NCBI GenBank assembly: GCA_013398295.1
Contig: VZSF01000662.1
Span: forward strand, 58,477 to 122,476
Length of the DNA: 64,000 bases
From: Chionis minor
Taxonomy: Eukaryota > Chordata > Aves > Charadriiformes > Chionididae
Direction of reading: 5' to 3'
This document shows positions 39,001 through 51,000 of the stretch, in pieces. The notes under the pieces were generated by a model that saw nothing but the letters and a program-made list of their open reading frames with translations, was not told where the DNA came from and did not search any database. The position numbers were made by a program, and so were the translations under genes. Numbering within the stretch: the first letter of the stretch is position 1; every line of letters starts with the position of its first letter.

Positions 39001-42000
39001 CTCCTTGGGACCAGCAGGTGAATTTGAAGCCCCAGCTCTCTCCCAGCGTTCAGTGAAGCGTCCCAACAGCGCCGTTTAAATCTGGGGCTTCCGAAAGCTT
39101 ATGGCCTTCCCCGTGCCAGCTCTGCACCTTCCCCTCTGCCCTGGGAACGGGCTTGGAAATCTGCAAGCGTTGGGACGCAAAGTTTTGGGAGGCAATGTGT
39201 TCGTGCTTTAACTAAACAGTGAACCACCTTTGTCTTGAAAGCACGAAAATAAGTGCGGATAATATAGGGGTATCTTCTCAGGGAGGTGTCAGTGTGCTCA
39301 GCGAGTCCTGGGCGTTTTTCTTTTGATGTCGCCAGCTCTAAAATAGATGTATAACAATAGGTAGATTTAAAATAAAACCTCCCCACCCCATGTTAGACCC
39401 CACGGCACCCGCTCCTCCAACAGTGGGGACCAGGAAACAGAGGCAGGACAGGTGTGAGTCGGCTTGCGCAGCAACCCTGCGCGCTGGAAGGGACGTGCGG
39501 AAGAGAGGATCTCGCTTTGCAGTCGGACCAGGAGGAAGATGGGAACAAATTTGGAGATGTTTGGGTCTGTCCATCCACCCAAAAGGCGGGCGGGCTGCTG
39601 GTGGCTTTGCGCACCTCAGCATCTCCCGCTGCAGGTGCCCCGGGGCTGGGGCTCATCCGCTCCTGGCGCTTCCCAGCTCCCGGCGCTTCCCACCTTCCTT
39701 TTTGCCACGCTGCCCCGTTCAATCCAGCCAGGGGAGCCAGCTCAGTAGGGCTAAATTACTGTGACGGTCGTACCATAGCAACTGTACCTGTCTGCCTCTG
39801 CCAGCGCCGGCTGCAAGCCGGGAAGCTGTTGGAAAAATAATCATTGTTTGGGAGGAGCGGGGGGCCGAGGAGCGGCCGCAAGACAATGCCATGCCGCTTC
39901 CACCGGCACGGCAAATCTGTGCCGGCTGGGGAAGGGAAGGGCCCCTTTTAACACCAGCCTTTAAAGCAAATCTCTTTAAGGAACTGAATCTCCCGCACGA
40001 CGTTAAACCTCGCAAAGTAGGATTAAACGCAGCAAAATTAAGAAACCAAACCTGGTTGCGGCACCTGTTTAAAAATGACTTAAGTGGTTGGGATATTAAA
40101 ATTTTAAGACCTGCCGCTGTGCTGGTGATGGAGGATTTAAAAAATAATAATTAGTGTTGGGTGGGTTTTTTTTTTTCCTTTTCTTTTTGCTTGGTTTTCA
40201 GAATTGGTTTCTGTTTAGCATGCAGCCTAATTGCGTAATTACACGATAGACTGGAGTAGAATTTAGTGTGCGTAATACCAGTTATAAAGAAGAGCCCTAA
40301 TTATGTATATCTTCTCAGGTAAATAATACATCAGGGGCATGGAGTGGCCTAATTACTGTTCTGAAAACCTGCCTAATGACTAATTTACTTGGAATTTCAG
40401 AAAGCTTTTGATAAGGTCCCTTATAAGCAACTGTTAAGGAAAATAAATTGAGAAGGGGTAAAATGTTTTGCTACACTTTTAAACGAGCCGTTTAAGCGAT
40501 GGGAAACAGCCACTGCCTTGGGAGAGGAGAAGGGGAAGGTCCCGTGGCCGCCTGTTGGTCTGGGGCCAAAGCTGTTGAGTTTTCTGAGCCTGCTTCACTG
40601 CAAGCTCCAAAGGATGCTGCTGCCGGGTGAGCTGCCCACAGAAATTGGGATTTAATATTAGTAGGAGTCTTGTGGGTTAATTCACAGTTCCTTGGAAGAA
40701 GCGCATCTATGTCCATATAGTCTCCGGTACTGGCAAATACACGTGATGTTGAAAATCTGAATAGCTTTTCGAGATCTGGGCCAAAATTTCATAAACTTTG
40801 TTTAATTTCCCCCATGCAGAAGACAGGGGGAGCAAGGGCAATCCGAAAGCCGGACCAGCTTCCTCCAGGACTGGTTTCTAGGTGGATCTCCTGGGCTTCC
40901 TCTGCCTGCTAGAGCTGGGACCAGCGCTGCCGATAGTCTGGGGAGCGCGTCAGGGAGACACCGCGGTGAAACTTGATTAGTAGCATGGATAAATGAGTCG
41001 GCTGGTGGTCCCCAGTGAGGGATGGGCACTGAGCTGACAAGGAGGGGTAGGAGATGGGAAGACTTGGCACGTAGGAGAGAGGAGAGTCCCAGTGAAGCCT
41101 TTAGCTGGTACAGAGGAACCCTGAACCAGCGGGATGATGGGGATGAAGGAGGAGAGATGGGCGAGGACTCTGCCAAGGCTGGGCAGGGGGTGCCATGGGG
41201 GTCCCTGAGCCACCAGGCTGGGCTGGGACAGATGTTTCAGGCCAGTGTGGTGGCTGGACAGGGGAATCTGGGAGATTGGCACAGGGATTGGGGATGTGGG
41301 AGCCTTGCAGGCTCCCTACTGTGCCCAGACCACATCACCCTGGCTGCTGTGTCTACCAGGATGATTTTTTGGGCATGTATTTGTGGCAGAGCATCTCTTT
41401 ATTCTGCCTGGGCACAGCGCCTGCCTCTTTCACAGATTTGGTTTTAAAAAAACCCAAAAAACAAACAAAAAACCCCCACCCAAGAGGTAAAACACACGCT
41501 TCATTAGCAAGACCCTCTGCCATGCGTATCGCGACGGTCCCCTTTGCCCCTGGAACTCGGGATTTCCTCCTTCAAGCGTGGCTCTGCCCCGCTGCCATCG
41601 ACATCTCCTGGTACGGGCAGGTCTGGCAGCTCAAGCTGGCTCCCCACTGCTGCCCCCTCCCTCTGCAAACCCTCCCCGCTTTGCTTTTGGGCCTTTTCTG
41701 GGAGAAAGGACAGATGCATGTTTCCAGCTGGAGGAGGCAAAAAGATGGCGGGGGGGGATTAGCACCGAAGGGTCCTCTGCTGAGCCGCCCCGGTGGAGAT
41801 AAAGCAAGAGGATCTTTGTCCCTGGCCCGCAACACGCTAATTGGCTTTTCCTTCCTAGCAAACTTTGCAAACGATGCTCTTTAAGTCGTCGGCGAGATAA
41901 ACAGTTGCTGTGGCAGGTGTGCCGAACGCGCCGTCTGGATGTAATTAGGTGCGTTGAGGAGAGAGCATCCAGGGGACGTGGAATGGGGCTGTTTGTGCCG

Positions 42001-45000
42001 GGCACATCCTGGGGAGCTCGTCCCCCTCCCCGCCGCAGGTCGGGCTGCTTTCAGAAAACGTTGGTGTTTCCAGCTAAATTCAGGGGGACACGAGGTGGGA
42101 ATCTGGCTGGTGTCAATTCCTACAAGTCTAGTGGAAGTAAAGCCTGAGAAAAGGGGAAAGGTGGTGTTTGTGCTGCAGTGGCAGAAAGGTGGAAAATTCC
42201 TCTCTAGGACACATCAGAGAGTCTCCGTTTGGGACAGGGAGGGGGTGGCCACCCAGGCTGGGCACCGTGTCTCCCAGCTCCATGGTCCACAGAGAAAAGC
42301 GCTTATCACGCACCTTCCTCTAGCCCTGGTCTCCCGTCGCCTCCCGAGGTGACTTCCCTGTCTTGCAAGGCCAGGTTGCCCTTTTGCAGGAATTCCAGCT
42401 TTCCTGCTGCTTTTGCTGTGGAGCTTTTGCTTTCTCTCTCGTACCAAAGATGCTCGTGTTCAGATTGTGCTGCCTTTTTCTTTTTTTTTCTTTAAATCCT
42501 GAGTCCTCCTGCTGCCTTTGTGGATTGATGGAAGTGTTGTATGTCTGTGTGAGGTTGGTAGACAGCAGCCATGGCTTTGCAGGCTGGAAAAATGGGAGAG
42601 GTGCGGCATCAGAAGGTCACCTGTATGGGGGCGCGGAGGCTGAAAAGAAGCCTGGGGTCCCCCTTTGTTCCCCAGTGTCGCTGCCAGCTGCTGGGCTCCT
42701 TCGCAAGGAGCTCAAGGGCTGCGGCATCTCCTGAGGCTTTCTCCTGCCCCATCAGGACCTGGTGGTCATCACTGATCCCAGAGAGCCTCCTGGTTTGAAA
42801 ACGCCGTTCCCTGTTCTTGTGGGTGCTTTCTGTTGGACTGCGTTAAACGTCGCTCCCGTTTCAGAAGCCTTCTTTTGGAGAGATGCCCGTCTCCTCAGGA
42901 GACTTGGAGTTTCTTTGAGACCTGGGAGTCCGTCCCTGCCCGTTGCATCGCTCTGTTGTTTCATGGCCCTGTCAAGGTTTGTTAAAGCTTCCGGGGAACG
43001 AGTTGCAGGTGTTTTGGGGGGGGAGTACGAAGCGTTACACTGGCTGGGCTGAGATCGCAGCACGCCGGGAAGGCAGCTGCCTCTGGGGTGTGCGTGACCC
43101 TGTCCTGCCATTATCCAGGAGAGCCAGGATGGACAAATGGGAATCCCCTGTACCCAGCTGAAAACACGGGAGGTGTTGGAACACTCATGATCCCATCTGA
43201 GCCGAGGATACTGGCTTGACCAGTCATGGTGAATCTTGTCATGGTGAGGCTTCCCACGACACCGGTGGCGAGCAGACAGGGCTGCGCTTTGTTTACGCGG
43301 TGTGGAAGAGGTGCCTCATGGCATCCACGAGCGCAGCACGACCGGCAGCTCCTGCCTGGAAATGCTCAGCGCCAGAAAGAGCGATTTCATGGTGAAATGC
43401 TGTGGCTGAGCTCAGATGCGTGCCCTGCGTGCTCGGCTCCCCCCGCTCCGGGTGGCCAGGAGGGGAGCCTGGCATTAGCCCTGCTGTAGGAGGCTCTCTG
43501 CGGCATGGCCAGGTCTCTCCCAGAAAACTGGCCTCAGGAAGGGGTCCGTCGCTCGGAAGCAGCTGAGCTCGGAGAAGGCAGCAGCGCTTCTCCCGGCAGC
43601 GTGAGGCCAGCACTGAAGAAGGGGAATCGCGTACAGCGAAACCTCGTTTTGCTGCCACAGCAGATCACAAGGCCTCCAAACAAAGACGACGCTCCTGGGC
43701 GAAGAAGAGAGGAAGCTGGAAAAACTTGATGATCCGTGTAGTAAAGAACAAGGCGCAGATGTGGCTGTCCTTCCCCTGCGTACCGCTGGCTTCTGAAGGT
43801 GATTTGGTTATCCGGCAGGACTGTCCGACGCAGTCGAGGAGCTGCTGTGGGAATGACAGAGCAGCTTTGCAGCGGCACCAGGGCAGGCAAGGACCCCCTT
43901 TTCCGCATCTTCATCCGTGCCACCGTGGGCTGGGGGTCCACCGGGACACCCGGTCTGCTGCAAAGTCCCTCCAACCCCTCATCTCCTGCCCCCGCGGCTC
44001 TGCCGGGATGGAGGCAGCGGCAGTTTGCACTTGGTTCAGCGTGTCAGGAGGCTTCGCTCCTGCCTTGCCCTCCTGCCTCTTCATTTGCTAATTTTCAGAG
44101 GTTACCGAGGAGACGTTATTATTGATGATGATGATGATGATGATGGTAATAGGGGAGATAGGTGGCAGATTAATTCCTGAACTCTCTAACAGGATTTAAG
44201 CTAACAAGAGAGGAGGGCTTTTTTTTTTCCCTCCCTTCCTCCTTTCAGATATTTCCTGTGCTGGGGATAACAACACCAAGGAGTGTTAAATTGGCTCTGA
44301 ATGTCCACCCCTGGCTGTCCACATTCTTGTAACGATTTCATTAGCTTGAATTATCCACGTTATTTTCTTGTAATGGGATTAGCCGTACTGGAGTCAGCTG
44401 AAGTCCTGGAGCGGGAGGCGGGAAGGACCTTCCGCTGTGTATTTCATTAACTCTCTCATGCAGGGGGTGGAACTGGCCACGGCTCAGCCCAGGGGCAAAA
44501 CCATTTGCCAGGGTCCCGCGTTCCTAAAGGAGGAAGAAAGAAAAAGGACCATTATTATTATTTCCTCCCCCTTCCCCCCCACCCCCCTTCATAATCAGCA
44601 GATCAACGCAGAAGCAGAGTCTGGTGGGGAGGTAATTTGTTGGGGGAGGGAAGGTCCTATTTGGGGGCGAGGCGGGGGGAAAAAGAAGTGATAAAATAAG
44701 ACGACCATTGCAAAGCGATTGAGTGAATTCTGCTGGGCTGAAGTGTGGCTGCAGCCTGCTGCTGGGGAAGAGGTTGAGCAGCAAGGGAAGGGAAGGACTT
44801 CTGTCTCTCTTGGACTCGTCGTCCCCTGCCCAGAGCCATTTCTGATGAGCGGTTACGCTGCCTGGCTAATTTGCTTGAGCTCTGTCCTAGGGCTGCCAGC
44901 AGTCACGAGGGGGGATTTAGGCAGCGTCGGGGCTTGGGGCTGAGAAGGCAGCGAGGGGAGAGAGGAGGAGGTGGTGGCAGTAGATGGCAACCCACGAGAA

Positions 45001-48000
45001 GGTTGCCAACCTTGCTAGAGGTTTTCGTGATCAGCTTTCCAACACGGTTATTCCTGGTTTGTTTTTCCTGAAGGGAAACCCCAGAGAGAGGGGTTTAGGA
45101 CTGCCCCATGCAGTGGGACATCTGTACATGTCTGGAGAAACCTGAAGGTGTTTTTTTGTTTGTTTGTTTTCCAAGACCTGCTCTTCTGGCAGCGGACAGC
45201 AGTTGGTCTTTGTAACCACGTGCGTGGATTTGCGGTGTCGGTTGTGCTTTCCCCTGTGAGAACTTGGCAACCCAAAAGTCCTCGATCAGCTCGTAGCTGA
45301 GGGCGCACCGAGATCAGGCATGATGAACCCATCTTTGTGTTTGGGTCTGGAAAATAACGGTTGGGGCTGGACGGGTCTTGGCCTGTCCCGAGGAGCTTGC
45401 AGTTTAAATGCCCCTATCTAAGACGAGGGGAGGTTTCCCAGCTGGAATACTGCTCAACCTCATCTCTAGGTGCCTGTCCCGTGAAGGAGCACGTGCAAGC
45501 AGCCCTCACGGCTTCCTTGGGCCATGGTGGGGCCAGACTTGGACATTGGGGGCTGAGTGAATTTGGGGCGAGACTTGGAAGCAGGGGCAGAAATTCCACC
45601 AAAACCTGGTGGAGGTGAAAAGGAGGAGCTGTGAAAAGGGGTGGGAGAGTCAGCGGCAGAAGATGGTGCTGGCGCTCGTGTGCCTGGTGGTACTGGGGTG
45701 GAAGCTCAGAGGATTTGGGACGGTGTCCGCAACGGGAGAGCGGTGATGGAAGGGGAGGGAGCTGCAGGGTGGGAACTTGTGTGTTGGGCTGGCGGAGGAG
45801 GGAGGAGGGTTTCTGGAGACCACCTGCATCTCCATCCTCCCCTGCTTGGCCGTGTTGATGAAGGATGCCTGAGCATCTTCTAGTAAACAGGCAAAGCCAA
45901 GTGAGCAGTGTGTTGTCTACCAAGCTAGAGTGTGCTCTCTTTAATAGCAATATAATGTCCTATAATTAGGAGGCAAAGGACTTGCCTCCCAGCTGGCCTG
46001 TGCCAGAAGGATATAATTACAATCCCAAGGAGTGATGTTCCTCTGACCTGCAGCCAGCTTGCAGCATGCGTTGTACGGAGTGGAGGAGAAATCTGCTTCT
46101 CTCCCCTCTCTCTGTTCAGCCGGGGAAGCGAGGGGATGGCTGGAGCACCACTGAAGAGCTGCCAAAGCACTGGGAGAGCGGCTGATACCTGGCAAAGCCG
46201 TGTAGAAGTGCCGGATCCCCCGTGGGTGGGAGGGAGGGGATGTCCCTTCTGGCATCTCTGGGAACATCATGTGTTCCTGCTGAGCTTGGGGCTGCTGACT
46301 TGTCGAGGAAAAGGTTGTAGACGTCTGTATTCCACATCTCTGCGGGTTGTTGCTCAGCTAGGGCCAATACAGGCTTTTACTGGTTTCCCGTCTGCCTTTA
46401 TCAATGTGGATCGGCACAAAACAAACCGGTTCTCGTTTAGGAAATACCTTAGTTGCCGTTCAGGGCTGTGGTCCCTTCCAGCCAACGGTGTGAAAACTTG
46501 CCAAGCCTGCGAGAGGGAGCAGAGGCGTGAGGACGGATTTTGCCAGCCTGGCTGGCAGGCTGCCTGCGGCACGTGGGGAGCGCAGGCGGAGGGAGAGCCA
46601 CGTCCTCCAGACCCATCCCACGCCTCCGCCTGCCCTCTGCGCTCCCCTCCAGGCCCTCAGGCCCACTCGGGATTTCAGAGGACTGCCATTCGGACTGTTT
46701 TTCATGAATACGTGGAGAAGGAAAGCGGGAGGTGACAGAACAGCCGTATAGAATCATAGAATCACTTGGGTTGGAAGAGACCTTAAAGATCATTGAGTCA
46801 AACCATAACCTACACTACCAAAAACACCCCTAACCCACGTCCCTCAGCACCACGTCCACCCATCTTTTAAAAACCTCCAGAGATGGCGACTCCACCACCT
46901 CCCTGGGCAGCCTGTTCCAATGTCTGATAACCCTTTCAGTAAAGAAGTTTTTCCTAATATCCAACCTAAACCTCCCCTGGCACAACTTGAGGCCATTTCC
47001 CCTCGTCCTGTCACTTGTTACTTGGGAGAAGAGACTGACCCCCACCTGGCTACACCCTCCTTTCAGGGAGTTGTAGAGAGTGAGAAGGTCTCCCCTCAAC
47101 ATTCTCTTCTCCAGGCTGAACAATCCCAACTCTCTCAGCCGCTCCTCATAAGACTTGTTCTCCAGACCCCTCACCACCTCCGTTGCCCTTCTCTGGACAC
47201 GCTCCAGCACCTCAATGTCCCTCCGATACTGCGGTGCCCAAAACTGAACCTGGATATGCATGGCAGATCCCTGGGGGCTTTGCAAACCTGCCCCTTCTCT
47301 GGCAAAATTCTTGCTCTTTGCTTTTGCCCCCCCCGCCCCCAAAACTGCCTGTATTAGTTGTGAGCAGCTCCGTGGGGAGATCTTTGGAAGAAGACGCTTG
47401 GTTCTGCTGCAGACCTTGGCTGCACTCGTTACGGATGAGATCTCAGCCTGGTGTGGTGCCACCAAGAACTGCGGGGGTGCCCTGCTAGAAATCCAGCCCC
47501 AGGCCAGGCAAGTGGGTCTGGTGGGGCCAGGACTCGCCAAAAAGGAGGTTACAGTCTTCGGTAGAGTGAGGCCGGACTGACGGCAAACAAGTCGGTCTCT
47601 CAAGAAGGAAAGTGCTAAGACCTTCAGTGCTCGTGTTGTGGCTGAGCGCTGGCGCAGGGGCTTGGGAGCACTTGGAGAAGACGTGGATGCCGGTGGGTAC
47701 AAATCCAGAAACCGCTCAGGTTTCCCACTCACACTGACTCCGGGGACTTCCCTGTAACGTGTCGTGCGCAGGGCAAGGAGTGTGGCACGGCGCTGTGCGC
47801 CGCACCAGCAGTGGGGTTTGGTGCCAGCGCTTTCTGATCTCCGTCCAGTTTGCCACGGAGGCGTCGGCTCCCAGAGGAACCCCCACCCCTGGGGGTGCGT
47901 GCTGCGTCTCTGCACCCTTTGCGCCCATCGGAGCTGTGTGCTGGAAGGGGAAGGAGGTGGCAGCGACACCGGGTCTGCTGTGACACCCCCCGCCTGCACA

Positions 48001-51000
48001 GGCATCCCCACCCCCGGGGAAGCACGTGTTTTACAGCGGCTCAGGGGGATCTTGCAGGTGAGATGCAGTTTAGCAGCCGGTGTAAAAGCTGCTTTCTCCT
48101 CTGCCCTGTCATCTCGCTCAGGTTTTGCCGGGGTGATGAGCTGCATCCCTTTCCCTTCCGCCATCCCTGCTGCTGTGGCTGTGCCGCTGGCAGCCACGCT
48201 GCGACCCGTGCACGGCTATCCCGGTGCCGACAGGCTGCGGCGGCATCGATGCAGCCGGCATGGGAACAAACACGGCAGCACCTGGCTTCCCAGGGTGGCG
48301 GGAGCCTGGCACTGCGGGGGGTAATTGGGTTCCCTCCGCCTCTGCCTCTCTCCCCCCAAAATCCAGAGGAAATAATTGGAAAAGAGAGGTGTGAGTCTCT
48401 GCCTGGCGCTGCAGAGGAGAACATTAAAGGCCCGAGCTCTCCACTTCATTCGCAGCTCCCGGGATGGTAATTGCTGTGTTGTGGTTTCTAATTAGCGCCG
48501 CAGTGGGGGGGAGAGAGTTTTGCTCCGCAGCCCCGGTGCGGTCAGCCCTGTCTCTGCCAGCCCCTTGGCTTTCCTCACCCCCCCCCAACTTTGCCTGCCC
48601 CCTGTTGGGAACTGGGCTGCAGCTTCCTCCGATGGACCCGTCTCTCTGGGAGCCTTTGGTGGGTACCACTGTCCTCCCTCCCCCTGACCCACTCCCCAGG
48701 GAGATGCCTATGGCCAGTCCCGCTCCGGATCGGGTCCCCACTGCCCTCCCCACCTCTCCCAGGGCAGGTGGCTGGGGAGGAGGGAAGAGCCAGCTGCTTC
48801 TGGCTCTGCCCGGGCTGGTGTGGGTCACCACAGCTTCCCCCATGGTCCGTAGCCATCTTGCTCCTGCTGGGCACCTCCTTGCCCATCCTGCGTGTCCAGT
48901 CTCGGCGTCAAAGGGACAGACGTGGTGTTCAGAGCAGGTGTCATCTGAGACCTCCTCCCTTTTAGCAAATACTCTGCTCATATTCCTTCAGCAAATATTC
49001 TGCTCCCCCCCAGGCAATGCCTGTGATGTTTTCCACGGAGCGATAGGTTGGAGCAAGTGCTCCTCTGCCCCTGCCACCCATCCGCTGCCTTTCCTGGGTC
49101 ATCTCCTCGGGCCAGGAGCTCTCTCCTTACCTCTCCCTTAACCCAACTGGCGCATCCCACGTCCTCCAGGGATGCTGCAAGCGAGAGCAGACACCTGCAG
49201 GGCTCCTGGGGGCCCCCATCACACCCCACCCCCTTGCAGAAGGACCCTCCTGCTGCTGGCAACCACGCGGCGCTCCTGCTGCTCCCGGCGCCGAGCATCC
49301 CCGCCGGCCGAGGCTGCTCCCTCGCCTCCCCTCGGGTTTGTTTGTTTGTTTGCCTGGCGCCGGCTCGAAGGGGGCAGGAGGGAGAGAGGGAGGGAAAGCG
49401 CCAAGCAGGAGACGTGCGGATTCATTTTGAGGCTTCATAATGGTACATTTACACACCACGTTGCCTAAGGAAATTGGGTAGATGAATGCCTGGTCATGCT
49501 GCCAGTGCACCAGGTTAACTCCCAGGATTTAGCTTATATCATTTCACGAGAGCGTTTATGGCCTTTACTGTGTTTATTCCCAGGTGCTCTTTGGCACTGC
49601 CGCATCCCAGGCTCCTTTTGTGTATGCGCGCGTGTGTGTAGATTTTCAAATAAAATAACACATCTATTCAGACCCGGTCCACATTAAATATTTATTGCCC
49701 GCAGTTTGTGCATATGTGTTTGATAAATGGGCGTAAGGGGAGGGGAGGAGAAGGGGAAGCGGGAGCTCGGATGCAGAGAAAGCGTCGGCTTTGTTCTGGA
49801 ATTTCTCCAGGGGACGGCACTGTAGAGGGGTGTCTGGCGAGCGCCGCCTTTGGGTCTGTTTGCCGGCTTTTTGGAGAAGGTCCAAGGATGTGTGGGGTGG
49901 CTGTGTGCTTTGGTGCTCGAGTGACAAGTTCCGTCTCTGGGGACAGGAGTGCTGTGAGAGGATTTCTGCTGGGCTGTGTCCGAGCACGGATGCTGCCAGT
50001 CCTATCCCGCACCCTCCAGCTGAATGTGAACCCTGTTTTTGTTTCCCCATTCCTGACTTTCTGTCCCATTGGCACTCAGAAACTTGTCTAAAATGCAGAT
50101 GGATCTGGGAGTTGTACAGGACTTGGGTCTGCTGAATTCACCTGTTTCCCCTTATACATTCAGCAAGCTTAAATAAAGCCAGTTTATTCTAGCTCGTGAA
50201 GGAGGTTGGCTGCGGAATGGGAAATGCAGGTACCCAAGGGTGGTGTTAAAGCGAGGAAATCCAGTCTTGGAAATGATACCCAGCATCCATGGAGCAGAGG
50301 GATGACACCTTTGTGAATGTGGCACCTACAGCATGCTCTGGGGATGGATGAGCTGTTCTGGAAGGAGAACAGGTCCCTGCGGGGCCAGTCTCTGGCTCGT
50401 GCCTCTCTTCAGAGCTGCAAATAAACGTGTTTTGATGGTGGTCAGGAGCAACGCTGCCTCCTGGAAACCTGGAGATGCTCCTTGCCCGCCCTGCCAAGGC
50501 CTGGCATGCAGGCTGGGTCCTTGCTTTCCGCAGATCTCCTAAAGGGAGGAGCAGCATAGCAGTATATTAAAGAAGTTTTTTTTGCTTTGTTAAGTTTTGC
50601 GACAGGAAAAGATGACCCTTGAAATCAAAGCTGGGTTTTCAGCTGTTACTAGGTGCTCTGGATGTGGGGCTTGCAGGGAAGCAGAGCAGCTGCAGGACAC
50701 TGCTCACCCGAGTCCTTGGCGGTGGCAAGTCCGCAGTGTGGGTCTGCAACCAGCGGTGCCATGGTTTGAGATAAAAGGATGCCTTGATCTCACAGCGTCT
50801 TTGCTTTTCCCTCTCTAATCCACAGCACCTTTGGAGAGCTGAAGACCGTCCGGCTGCCCAAGAAGATGGCAGGAACGGGATCCCATCGAGGTTTTGGTTT
50901 CGTGGATTTCCTCACCAAGCAGGACGCCAAGGTGAGATGCGGTCCTGCCCCTCTGGCACAGCCTGGCTGGCAGCGGACGGGGAGGAAGGCAGCCTGGAGG

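Larger units (their letters stand above)
23112..50825 (+). other. RBM19 intron 21 (27.7 kb)
   Basis: This intron is larger than everything from the start codon to exon 21 together. It holds no coding sequence I can support. It contains one CR1 copy on the minus strand (46749-47263), a LINE relic (about 40389), several simple repeats, single or short N gaps at 30869 and 36010-36016, and alternating GC-rich unique sequence and AT-rich low-repeat islands listed separately. Stretches not listed show nothing recognisable. Confidence 0.85.

Noticed and set aside
46830..48197. Minus-strand open frame of 455 codons, the longest in the window
   Set aside because: Its C-terminal part is the CR1 reverse-transcriptase fragment. 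The rest is chance readthrough in GC-rich intron DNA with no domain.
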